Source: Cryptomeria japonica (taxonomy: Eukaryota; Streptophyta; Pinopsida; Cupressales; Cupressaceae). Taken from it: a stretch of 64,000 nucleotides of DNA. Position numbers and translations under genes: made by a program. Numbering within the stretch: position 1 is the first letter of the stretch; each line of letters opens with the position of its first letter. Below, piece after piece: positions 44,523-56,102 of the stretch. The notes beneath the pieces are model-generated. The model saw only the letters and a list, made by a program, of their open reading frames with translations, made no database searches and had not been told where the DNA came from. Where the stretch lies: the NCBI RefSeq assembly GCF_030272615.1, contig NC_081408.1, positions 312,003,118-312,067,117 on the forward strand, written 5' to 3'.

Positions 44523-45634
44523 TTGAGTTGCCCATATAATTTTTTGCACATTCCTCAATTGGAGATTCAATCGTCAGAAGATGGGGCAAGAACCTCAAAA
44601 GGTAAGAAAGCTCCTCCCTTATCATCAAGGAGATATCCTCCTCTTAAGAATTTGATAGGCATGCAAGGCCATATGTAGAACAAGTGCAGTTGAAAGTACA
44701 TAAACAAATTGAGAAAAAAAACAGGAAGACAACTAGGACCTTATTCCAGTATTCCTCAGGCCAAGTAAGGAAAAGAAACACCTACTCTTGTAGCTCCTCT
44801 TGCTTCTTATATCCATAAAAGAACAAGATCATATAAGGTAAATAAGTCTATGAAGACTCTAGAGGAAGATATTATGGTGTACAAAAGGTTGAGGAAAAGG
44901 TCCTAAAGGACCTTCCCCTATAAGGGTAATTCGGGATTGGTCAAAAGATGAAGAGGATGACATTGGGCCACAACAATAGAGGGGGAAGAGAATGAGGCTT
45001 GAGAGCCCAATGAAGCAGCAAGGTGAGCAAGCACACCAAACTCCTATTGTGGATCCATCAACACCAAAAATCATGATTCTCCAAGGAGAAGGTCATCAAC
45101 CATCTTCTTTAATAGAAGTTCCACAAGAGAAAACCACAGAGCAGGAATTGCCTCAAGAAACTATGCATATAGAAACTACCATAGAGTTTGAACCTGATAA
45201 ATAAATTGAGCCTGGGAAACAAACATTTGTAGGAGTGATAATCAAAGAATACCTTCCTTAACAAAAATATGCTACAAGAGGAGGTACAACAAGAAAAAAT
45301 TGAGGTCCATTCCACTCAAATATGCTCGCAACCTCTTGGTGATACCACAGACGATAACACTCTAGAAAAATCTAATGAGAAAACTTTACTTTCTATGTTG
45401 GGAAGAGATATTGGGGAAGAACAAGAATGAGTGCAAGGTGATCTTCCCCCACATAGTGAGCAACAAATAGATGAACCTCCATCTAATGAAGAACAAAATA
45501 TGCTCCATGAGAAACAACAAGAAGAAGATGTATTTGTGCTTCCAAGTCAGAAGAAACATCAAGAACTTGATATATTTATGGTTGAGCAAGAGAATGGTTT
45601 TAAACCAAGAGAGCATGAATGGGAAAAGGAATGA
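44523..45634 (+). pseudogene. Gln/Glu/Pro-rich coding relic downstream of the unknown ORF
   Basis: Short open pieces such as 44992-45204 (MKQQGEQAHQTPIVDPSTPK, EVPQEKTTEQELPQETMHIE) and 45431-45634 (PPHSEQQIDEPPSNEEQNML, EEDVFVLPSQKKHQELDIF) share a polar, Glu/Gln/Pro-rich composition. They are separated by stops and frameshifts. This looks like the low-complexity C-terminal half of the protein encoded upstream. No motif recognised. Confidence 0.35.
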
Positions 45635-45739
45635 AAAAGCCTATGTTTTGTATGCAAACCTGTGGAGAAAATAACAATAGTCCAAAATGATGGCAAAAAC
45701 TACATTTTTCTTCAAATTTGGCCACCCAAATCTATCATC

Positions 45740-46500
45740 TACCTTTTGGAAAGATTTTAGAGACTTACGACTTCATTTTAGGGGCTATTTTAGGGTGTTT
45801 TCTTGTTGATTTTAATTAATTTCAGGCTTTAACTTTTCCCAAAAATCCTAATTTCGGGTTTGCATAAACACTATATAAACCCTCATTCTATTTGTAAAAG
45901 GGCTTGGTTTGTTGATATTCACATTTTTATGAGATATTAATGCAATTTTTCGTGGACTTTCCTGATGAATTTTGTGAATTGTGAATGAAGTGTATTCATA
46001 TTTCATATCTCCATTTATGTTAATCATTCAAACAAGCTTGGTAATTCATAGTATTCTTCATTACATTATTCATTAGCAAAGATAAACTAGCTACATCAAT
46101 ATTTTTGAGAGCATATTAAGGATTTGTCTTGTATGTGTGCATGGGTATAGCCTTACGATTCTCATCAATATTGAAAATTTGCTTATCATTTTTTTCCTTT
46201 GATGATTGCATTATATCTATATGAATTGTGTTGATCTAATCTGTGCAACTATGATCAAAGTTATGTGGTCTAAATATCAAAGATCTAAATGAATTTGTGA
46301 TGAATATTACCTAGTAGATTTATTTTGAAACATTTCCCTTACCTTCTCTCCATTGTTATTTATTTATTGATGAAAAATTATAGTAGGATTTTTAGAGTAT
46401 AATTGTTGTCCTGAATATTATGGCAAATATAAATCAGGAAATACAAAAAAAAAAAAATTAAAGTAAGGGCACCATATTTCTAGTCTTGAAAGTGAGGATA
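45740..46500 (+). other. Possible LTR segment with TATA box
   Basis: Non-coding and AT-rich. CACTATATAAACCCTC at about 45869-45884 is a strong TATA-type promoter word, followed by features common in LTRs (a short transcript-start-like region and poly-A-rich tail sequence). No second copy is present to prove it. It may be the 3' LTR of the element coding the ORF relic at 42.9-45.6 kb. Confidence 0.3.
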
Positions 46501-46558
46501 CCAGTATGCCCCTTGTTTAAAATAAAAAATGTTTGCATTGATCTATATTGTGCAACTA

Positions 46559-48600
46559 TTACCTAGCCTTCTGAAACCTTGGAGTGGATATTTCTCTGGT
46601 TTTCAAGAGATGAGCTTCACTTGTGGATCTCCTAATTTTGGTCATGCTAGCACCGCAATCAACACTTCTTACAACATGTTTTTTGTTAGGGGTTTCAATA
46701 CCCCTAACATTCCAACAATTATAATGAAAACCCATGTTAACCATCATTGGGATATATCCATTGATTTTATAAATCCCTCAAAACATTTAAGAAGAAATTT
46801 ATTTTACCTTCCTTTAGGAAAGAGAAGTTGAGGACTCCTTAGTTATATTTTTATTTTTATGTTGTGAGATATTAAACTTACCATTTCCAATGGGAATGAA
46901 CTTACCCTTATTGGCATTTACAAAGGTGTAGGAAGAGCCAATAATATGGGGTTTCTCCCGTTTAGTACCTTTCAAGCTATGCCCTATCCTATAAGTTCCT
47001 ACAATAGCGTCACTAATATTTTCTAACATATCCTCTTTAGATTGGTCCCACTTTTTTATGTAAGCATATAAGTCTAAAACACAAATACTATTAATATTCC
47101 TTGTTGGCTCTTTTTTTTCCTCTCCAATTATATCCAAACAAAGACAATTTTACTTTTTCCAGTCAAGTACATATGTAGAGTCCAAAATAGGGTTATTTTC
47201 TAGGGTGTTGGGGGTCAAATTACTAGAAGCCTACAAGAACTTAATAGTTTGAATAGGATCAGGAAAAACAATGTGTCCATAATTATCCTTGGCCTCATTG
47301 CTTTTGTTGTTTTGTATCATTATTCAACTTTATTCAAGCTTTTACATAATCCTAGAAACTTGATTCTTGTTTTTAATTTCTTGAACTATATTTTTAACCA
47401 TTCATTTAGATTTATAGTTTAGGGTCGATTTGATGGTTTTCAAATAAAATTCCTTAGCCAATTTGAGGAACTAAGTATTTAAGTTATATAACTCAGTATA
47501 ATTAAAGAATTATTTTTTCCATTTATTTATTTCTTCCTTAAGGCAAGGTTTTCCCAAATCTTATCCACCACAATTTGTTAAGCATTCTTTTTCCTGGGTT
47601 TCTGAAGTTTTGACAAAAACTCTTGGTTCTTAGATAAATATCCAAAGTCTTTGGGGGTTAGTAACTGGATAAAAGACTTCAAGATTGCATATTAGATTGG
47701 GAGTGAGGAATTGGGGCTAGATTTGTCCAAAGAGTTACTAGAAGGATAGATGCCATGAGAGAACAAAACTCTAGAACAAAAGGGGTTTGAACTAACAAGT
47801 TGAAGTTCACTACCAAAACCAACTAGGGAGTCAATGACCATTCTGTTATCTCCTCCCTCCATGCCTCAAGGTACACAATTAGAAAAGTTGGGCATCTCAA
47901 AAATAGGTTTCATCGAATGGTCAGCGCTAATCAGAGTAGTTGTAGCCAAGTGGAGTCCAACATGGGTGGCCATCCTAACCTATGGCACAACATTGCTAAA
48001 TAAATGGTAAAAGGAATCACCAACCCTGACAATGTGGTTTTGAAACTCGGATTTGAGGCATTGAAGCTATCAAGCATGCTAGGTTTGGCCACACTGTCAT
48101 TTGAGGGGGATCTATTAGGTTTGTAAGATACACCTATTTTATTGGGTCTATTTAGAATAATGAGGCAATTTTCCTTGTATGCCCCTCTTTCCAACACAAA
48201 TAACAAGGATTCAACTCCTAATATTTAAAAAACTAACAAAAAAGGAGGAATCTTCAATATAAATATCAATGGATTTAGACATTTCAATACTAGGTGTAAG
48301 AGGAGTTAAAACCCTTGCATCCAAGTGCGGTAATGTGACCCTAGCATCATCCATTCTATGAACTTGAAGGATAAATGCTCACATTAGGGGAGGGAAATTT
48401 TTCATAGTAATCCACCAAGGGCACAAAAGTGCTAAAACCTCATCTTTTATAGCCTAAAGAGACCATTTTAGTGCTCTGAAAATATAGTTGTCAATGTTCC
48501 AGTATTGTGTATTGTTTACAATTTGTTGCATCTTATAGTTATAGTCTTTAGAGAATAAAATAAAAATCCCTTTGTGAGTCAATATATAAAAATAAAACTT
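46559..48600 (-). pseudogene. LINE (L1-type) fragment: ORF1 region and start of endonuclease
   Basis: Reading leftward, the ORF1 type of plant L1 LINEs appears at about 48480-48150 (HRMDDARVTLPHLDARVLTP, SIEMSKSIDIYIEDS, then a decayed knuckle CYLCWKEGHTRK in another frame). An endonuclease start follows at 46747-46559: YNCWNVRGIETPNKKHVVRS, matching the W-N-V-R-G-L start of ORF2 apurinic endonucleases. The rest of ORF2 is missing below about 46550. LINEs normally lose their 5' end on insertion, so loss of the 3' part implies a later deletion or insertion. Confidence 0.55.
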
Positions 48601-49490
48601 TAATACATATTTTTTTCAACCACACTTTCCATATCCATTAGTTTAAGAATTTCCTAGTCAAGATTTTGTTACTATGTACCATGGCAAGAAAGATTGCAAC
48701 ATTCATTAGTTTATTTTTTCCTTCATTAAAATATTTTATCCTATCAAGGTTAGGCAAAATGGTAAGTTTATTCTTAGGATTATAGGGAAGGGTCTTACCA
48801 TGTGCACCTCCTCTAACGCCATCTCTATCCTTTATGAAATAAAAAAAAAATCATAAAAAAATTGTATGGAATTGCCATAGCTTTTTTCATAACAACATCT
48901 TGAAAGACTTGCTTTCCCCATTGATATTTAGTGATATTTTAGGGCCAATAGATGGACTACCATCCATTAAATTCATAGTACACAAATAGGGCTAGTTTCA
49001 TAAATGCACCAGTACGTTGTACAATAAATACCCACAAGTGGAGAATAGATTTAAAGAGTATAACAATAAGCAACAAGAACATCAAACACAACATACATAA
49101 GTAGCAAGAAAGAACCAATTTTTAAAGAATGTGCTTACACTTGGGAGAGATAAAACCTCATTGGAGGAGGGCATGTGCCTCCTCCACCAACTGTAAACAC
49201 AAACCCTTGCACCAAAAGATTTTCTATTTGCCATTTTTTTAGTAAATAAATATGTAAATCTTTCTTTGGATTTCTCTAATTATAGAAATCACAAGAAGAT
49301 TTTTTGGGCAACGTATAATAACGATTAAATTTTAAGTTTTGACATATAATTTCCTTACAATTTGAATCAACATATAATCTTCTTCAAGAAGAACCAACAT
49401 GACACTCTCAACGACTGCTCCCAACAACTCTACTTTACAAAATTTGAATAGGGCCTCGATAATCTTTCCCACTTTGTAAAATTTGAACAG
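48600..49490. other. Non-coding junction between two LINE fragments
   Basis: AT-rich with several A-runs (for example 48840-48850) and no convincing coding frame. It lies between the 5' ends of two oppositely oriented LINE fragments and may contain their 5' untranslated parts. Confidence 0.35.
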
Positions 49491-49499
49491 AGTAGTCTC

Positions 49500-51000
49500 C
49501 TCCTCTACTTCATAGGTATGTGGTGCCCCCCTGTGTCTGTTGTGTGTTTCAAGGATGGTGCCCAGCCTTTGTTGCCTGTGGGTGCTAATGTTGCGGCTAC
49601 TCTTGGTGACGTTGTTAATGTTGGTGCTAAGGTCCCTCTCGGACCTTCTACTACTAGTGGGTGATGTTTTGCTTGTGTGGCCAAACCTACTGCTCATCAT
49701 CTCAAGGGGAAACATTAACCTCTTCCTTATACCAAAACCTCCCCTATGATGGTTTGTGGCCAAGATGTGGTAGAAAATGTTGGTTTCTACAAACATTGTG
49801 GGTTGGTGCGCTGATTTGTTGGTTTCTAGCCTTCTCTCCCTAAACTTCATCAGTGGGTTAGTGATTCTTGCAAGCCTTTGGTTGTTGGTAGCATTGAGAT
49901 TTACCATTGTGCTAAATATTTTTTTATTTCCTCCTTTACTTCTTCTAATGATTGTGACTTAGTACTAGAAAAATTGTGGGCCTGTGGGGTTAACTCTCTC
50001 TTAGTCAAATCCTCAAAAGCTTCTTTTAATCCTCTTATCAAACCACTCAATGTGCATCAAGTATATATTTGTCTCCCCAACCTTCCCCTTCATTTCTAGG
50101 AGCATTCTTGTTATGAGGTCATTGGTAAATCTATTGGTCGATTCTTGATGATTGATAATGCCATGTCCTCCATGGGTCATTCTACTTTTGCTCGCATTTT
50201 AATCAACAATGACATCTTTATGCATCTCCTTTGGAATGTGGTTCTTATGTTTGGGGATAGGCCTTGGACTCAATCATTGGATTATTTGAGCCTCCCCTTT
50301 TACTTTTAGAGATGCTTCTAAATGGGTCACTTAGCTTTGAATTACACTCATGCCATAAAGGTGATTCTACAGTGGAAATACACTATTGTTGATCATTTGA
50401 TTGTTAAGGCTTATGATTCTGATGACTGATGACTTCTCATAAGTAGATGACGACCCCTTCCAGCATGAGTTTGTGCATCTTACTATTGAGGCCCCTGCTA
50501 GCCTTTTGGTCGCTACTGGTATAGCCTCTCTTGGCCCAATGGCTTTATCCTGTTCCTCATGTTTTGCAACATTGATTTTTTCCTAGTTCAAGTCTACTCC
50601 TAATGTTCTTTTCCAGCAACAGCTTTCTCTTGTTGTGGATAGGAACCCTGTGCAGACCTCCCCACTTGAGCCTTCTTATGATCATCCTAATAATAGTATT
50701 TCCTAGATTGTTGTTTGTCACAGGCGGAAAGGTAAGTCCTTCCCCCAAAAACTAATTTTTGTTTGCTTTGGGTGTTTCTCCCCAGTCTTGAGTCAAGTCC
50801 TTTGGACTGTTACTGGTTCAGTAGGCCTCTAACAGTGGTCTTCTAACTTTCTATTGAAGGCCTATCTAACATAAGTTTTTTAAGGGTCAACACCCTTGTT
50901 TTTTTGCCTTTCTTTATTGGCCGCCTACAGGAATATTGTATAAAGGGTTAGCACCCTTGTTTTGTTTCTTATTTTAATCAGAAACATATAATCATCTTCA
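49500..51000 (+). pseudogene. LINE (L1-type) ORF1 fragment with 3' tail
   Basis: Plus-strand pieces match the DUF4283-type ORF1 of plant LINEs: FKDGAQPLLPVGANVAATLG, NVGFYKHCGLV, YEVIGKSIGRFLMIDNAMSS, MGHSTFARILINNDIFMHLL, PWTQSLDY, then a decayed CCHC-like knuckle where FKWGHLA-type sequence reads RCF-stop-MGHLALNY. A tail (50860-51020) with two similar units of GGGTcAaCACCCTTGTTtT is like the 3' untranslated end of such elements. ORF2 is absent. It lies head to head with the minus-strand LINE at 46.6-48.6 kb. Confidence 0.65.
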
Positions 51001-51674
51001 ATGAAATTTTTTTATGGTATCTGAGGTGTAGTAGAAATGCGACCCTAGAATAGGAATGCAAGCTAAGATCTCAAATTTTCATTACATATTATTGGAATCA
51101 TAAATAGTTTCAACAACAATCCTAATACGAGAGTTGAACACTTGGGTTTATGTTCCTTTGTTGGAATAGATTTAGATTGGGAAATGTATATAAATGAACC
51201 AGGTTAAATGATGTGAAATTAAAAACTTTTACTAAATAAAAGTGAAATAGAGAAATGAAAATAAACATAGTAGATCAAATCTAGAAAGAGGAAACAAAGA
51301 AAAACATGTAGCTATAATATAGGCATGAAAATGTCGGATTGGTGTGTCAGGTTCTCTAGTTTGAATAATAAGTTCTAAATTTTGGATTAGGAGGTCCTAG
51401 AATTTTGTCTTTCTAAAAATAGTTGAAAAGTGCTAAACATGGTTGGAGGGCACCCTATTCCAAGTATTCTTGTACATTCAAAGTTTGAGATTGTCTATCG
51501 ATATTTTCTCTACACACCCATATCACTCTCTGCTATCATATCTAAAAAAAATGGTTATGTTGTATAGAGGCTTGCCTAATTCAAACTGCATATTGGTGTT
51601 CTCATTTCCACTACAAAAATATTTGATGAAAAAGAGAGCTTATCCTTAGAAAGGATAGAGGATGAAACCCGTAA
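51000..51674. other. Non-coding, AT-rich
   Basis: No coding or repeat structure that I can define. Confidence 0.3.
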
Positions 51675-52865
51675 TGTGGAAAATTTGATTTAGAAATTTG
51701 CAACATAGAAGGGATAAACCACTAAATCATTTTTCAGTTGGGACCATTACATTCAAAAGAGGGAAGGGGGGGAATCCACTAGATTCCGTCACAAATCAAA
51801 TAAGGACTAAATACTAAATGGACTGAATTAATTTTGATTTACTCTTTTGTAAGTTGAAATGCTAAAATAGTTAAAGTGTTGAGAAATAAAGGTAAAACTA
51901 AGAATACAATGAGCTACAGATGTGGGATCTCCACATGCACTTGGATGTGAGCAATATATGTAGATTCAGATTTGATCCTTGAAAACACTCCAAAAATGTC
52001 GAGACCGAGGAGGTGGGCGCCTTGGTCCTCCTACTTTTTTGCACAATAAAAAGGGTTGATTCATCTCTACAAATAAAGCTTATTATGAAGATCATCACTC
52101 TGTATCTGTTTCTTGCACATAGAAAGAAGGGAAAATAGGTTGGGAATAGGGGTGCCTAAGTCAAACCCTAGTTTAGGAATTAACCTTGAATGAAATATTG
52201 TAATTACTTGAAATAAATGATGTAAAGGTATACCTTAGATCTTTAATGAATGATAATGATTCTTTTCTTCTTGAATGTAATCACACATGTTGTATGAAAT
52301 GGCATGAAATGGACAAAACCCTAACACACACACTTGCTTGCAAATGAATGATCTAAATTTGCTCCACAATTGATGGATGAAGAATATGTAGCCTTGAAGA
52401 CCTTTATAAATTCTTGATGATGAATAATTCAATGCTTTAATGTGTGATTGCTTGATTGTAGTGCTCTCAATTTCACCATATATCTCCCTTGTATCAAAAT
52501 GAGAGGTGAAGACCTCCTTATATACTTGCCTGTCATCAAACATATTAATTTTTTGACATAGGCCAACATAAAGAAAGGTTTCCCTCTGAAATTTGAGATA
52601 GGGAAAAAATTTCAAATGGGGCCTAATTTAGGGAGGACCAAGGCACTACTCCCTAGTCCCAGTGAGGACCAAGGTGCTACTCCCTAGACCTACCCCATAT
52701 TTAGGCCAAGGTTAAGACTCCCAGCAAGGTATAATGTGAAAATATGGTCATTCTTGCATGGTGAAATCATAAATAATTCCTAGTTGGGCATAGGGATGAG
52801 AAACACTAAGGTGAGGGCCCCAAATGTGGTCAGAATTGCAAAGGGTGTGATTTTAGGATGCTACA
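51675..52865 (-). repeat. Diverged LTR related to element C
   Basis: It starts TGTGGAAAATTTGATT and ends GATTTTAGGATGCTACA, parallel to the element C LTR (TGTAAAGCGGAAAAATCGA-like start, ATTTTAGGACGCTACA end). Inside are the same landmarks in order: tacattcaaaagaggg (51749), aatgtcgagacc...ggtcctcctacttttt (51996), cttatatacttg (52507) and two 31-bp units starting GGACCAAGG (52635, 52666). No matching target duplication is visible (CGTAA left, AAACC right), so an edge has been altered or it has lost its partner. Orientation minus, as the related protease relic. Confidence 0.7.
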
Positions 52866-53881
52866 AAACCTTAATGGAACTAGTTGAATTGACAAATGTT
52901 ACCTTAGATATGAAACCCTTGGCTTGAAGTATCAAATAAGGCTTGATTTTTCTTGACTTGTATCAATGCATGCCTTCATCATTGAGGAACAACACATAAA
53001 ACTTGATAATTATTGTTGAAACTTGAATGCTTGATTGCTTGATTGCTTGACTGTAGGTCTATGTTCAATTGCCTTGAATATTCTTCATTGAATGCTCATA
53101 AGAATTGAATCATATAGGTTAGAGTTCAAATAAGAGAGGGAGTTGTATTTATATACAAATTACACCTTTTTGGATTATATTTTCTAGGAACGACAACATC
53201 AAGGGGCAATTTCCCACTACTTAAAAATTTGATCACTATAACTTAAAATTTGGGGCCAAACTACCTAGACAAGGGCTCTACAAACCCTAGTCCCAATTGT
53301 TGAGATAGAAAAAAGGTCATGAAAGAGCTCATGAATAGGGGATTGCACCAAGTTTTTGGAAATGGTCTCAAAATTGAGCACAATAAAATATGAAATTGTG
53401 TTCATACTCTTGGTAAAGTATAGAGAATCCAAAGATACTTTAATCAAGACATCACAGAGAAAAGACATCACCAAGCTTGGCAAGAAAATAGCCCTCAAGA
53501 CTTGTGATCTTATCAATCTATTATATCAAGATAAAATGCAAGTACAAAGTGAGCAATATGATCAACATTGATAACACATATGGAGTATACAAAAAAAGGT
53601 ATTGTATCTAGAGATAGTAAGATCCTTGGGAACTTAATAAGAGCCATATCAAAACCCAAGGCATGACTTATAAGACTAGTAAGGATCCTAGGATGCTCAC
53701 TATGGTCATGTGACAAAGGATTCACAAGAACCAACAAGTTGTGTTCTACTAATTTAATCATACAATAATGAGGATCTCACAAGGGCTAGCAAGTTGTGTT
53801 ATGCTAGGTGAGCTTCACACCAAAAAATATTACAAAGAAAAACTCTTCTATTTACTAGGTCATCTAAGATAGGATGCTACA
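52866..53881 (-). repeat. Second, half-length LTR-like segment of the same family
   Basis: It lacks the first part of the LTR but carries the later landmarks: repeated ttgattgcttgattgcttg (53030), gttgtatttatatac (53142), aatttggggccaaac...ccctagtccc (53249-53293) and the terminal GATAGGATGCTACA (53868-53881). It therefore follows a full LTR in direct repeat, as left by recombination or a tandem insertion. Confidence 0.5.
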
Positions 53882-56102
53882 AAATAGGTGTTGTAGTGAC
53901 AGCAACAAAAGTCATGGTGTGTGATCAAAGTGTGTAAACTAGTCTCATGATCAAAGTGTACAAACTAGTCTCATGATGTGTGCACAAAGTGAAATGCATA
54001 GCAAAGTTTATACCCAAACCTTAAAGTGATTGTGTACACTAACTAAGAAAAAAATATTTAAGGTAGCATACATCTAAAGAAAATCAAGTCTCAATGGTGA
54101 AATGTCCCCAAACATAGTCAAATAAAAGGAAAAACTCACATACAAAACAAGAGAACATAAGGGATCCATGATCCAAGATTATTATGTGCATCAAATAGAT
54201 CATGCATATCAATATGTTTGTTTTAAATTGACCTCATCCCCCAAATACAATGGAACTACAACTACAAAGGAGAAAGAGAACATCAGATGAATAAAGGGTG
54301 TTTTTGGCTCAACGTGTAAAAGATAAAAAAGCCCCAATGCTTTGCATCATCCACATTTACAAAAAATGGAACATTTATGAAATATGTATACGAAATATAG
54401 AAGAATCAAGATACAAATAAAGGATTGTCATGACAAGTTTGGTCTCTTTCTATCATTATGCCAATGGAGCCTCAAGGGTCATCCCAAGAGAGCCTAACAA
54501 ACAAAATACATGTCAATCTCAAAAGGAATCACATCACATGCAAGAAAACACACAAGAACAAAGAGGTACCACATGAATGAGCTACTATAGAGAATCATCC
54601 ACCTCCCAATATTTCTCTTCATTATAAATAGATGGAAAACAATATGCTCAAGGAGATACAACTAGTTTAGTACAAGGTGTTGTGTCTAGTTCCAAACATG
54701 GAACATGATCTAATGATCAATCACTATGTTTTTCACTGGTAGCTAGGGTTTGTTATTTAGAAAATATCAAGGACAACTCATTATCATTTTCAATAGTTTC
54801 AACCATATTATTTGAATCATTATCCAAATTTATTATAATAGGTGATTTCATAAGAGGAGAGGAATCTCTTGGAATCGACAACTCTAGTTTTCAGTGAGAT
54901 TAGTTAAGGTAAGGATTGTCTCTAGGAGTGGGTGATGGTGGAGAAGGTTAAGGAGGCAAGGATAAGTCAACATATAACTTCTTGGGAAGAGACTTATTTA
55001 TCATAGAAAGATTGTGAACCTTAGTATGATGGTCTTTATTAGCATCCTCTCATACTATGAATTCAATAATTATGATTTGAAGATTTTGTAGGAGGTTGGG
55101 TATCATTCAAAATTGATTCATTTTCTTCATTTACTCAAAGAATAGGAGGAATAGAATGAACATGTAAATGTTGAGAGATAGAGGGAGCTCCATATGGTGC
55201 AAAGTGTTCTCCTCATTTTCCTATATAGGATTGCCTAGGTGGAACCACAACATACATACTAGGCACTTTATGAAGAGGGGAGATTCTTGGTTTAAAATGT
55301 GGTTCACTTGTTATCTATAAGGCAAGAAGAGTTACTTCAATATCCATAGATGTTGAAGGATCTTTAGGGGTAACAGTTAGATCAGGGCTTGAGGGATAAC
55401 CTAAGGATAGATTGGCTATTCTCTTGGCTTTAAATTTTTATTAGGATGGGAATATGTTATCTTCATGAGGATTAATTGGTTGAGGTTTTTGAGGCTAAAA
55501 GTATTCAAGTGTAAAGTTTACATGTCAAGACAAGGGCTAGAAACCATTATGATATATAGTTTGGACTTGTCCTTCAAATGGGAACTTGAAATACTCATGG
55601 ACTATGGAAGGTACTTCATGGATATGAGCCAAGGATGACCCAACTTCACATGAAATAGGTGCACATGGGGATAATGGTAAAAGAAGCATCTAATCTTTTA
55701 GATCCAACTTCAACTTGAAGGGTGATGAAATTAATAGTGGAACAAGTGAAACCATCATATACATTAATCAAGACTTTGAATTTATCATAAGTGTCTTGAT
55801 ATAATTCGTATTTGTAAACATATTCTTTTGTAATTGCATTAACCATATATACTAGATCAATAAGCACCTCATTTGAGGGTGCTCCATTAATTCTAGCAAT
55901 AATGTAGTGCGTTCTTTAAGACATCACTTGAGGTAAAGGTGATATTAGGTTCATGTTTAGGTTTAGGTCTCTCACATTTGGGAAAAGTTCTATCAAACTC
56001 ACTAGATATTTGGTTCAATTGAATTGGACATTAATTGTTATATAGCCATCATCATTGAGCTTAGCAACATTTATGGAATGAGAAGGCAAAATATTGGTAA
56101 AT
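53882..56102 (-). pseudogene. Relic of an element C-type gag-protease gene
   Basis: On the minus strand 55867-55646 reads MLIDLVYMVNAITKEYVYKY, then DTYDKFKVLINVYDGFTCST and VEVGSKRLDASFTIIP, aligning residue by residue with element C protease (VLIDPSCMVNVITEEFL, DETNVVVKLFDAFSSPAIG, VHNKSLDVSFAIIP). The non-coding 3' part also matches, for example caatgctttgcatcatcc at about 54335. The catalytic Asp remains but frames are broken throughout. The relic stops at a solo LTR inserted at 56108 and its sequence resumes at 60554. Confidence 0.75.

Noticed and set aside
52635-52697. Short spaced repeats considered as a CRISPR-like array
   Set aside because: There are only two adjacent 31-bp units without spacers, and the setting is a plant LTR.
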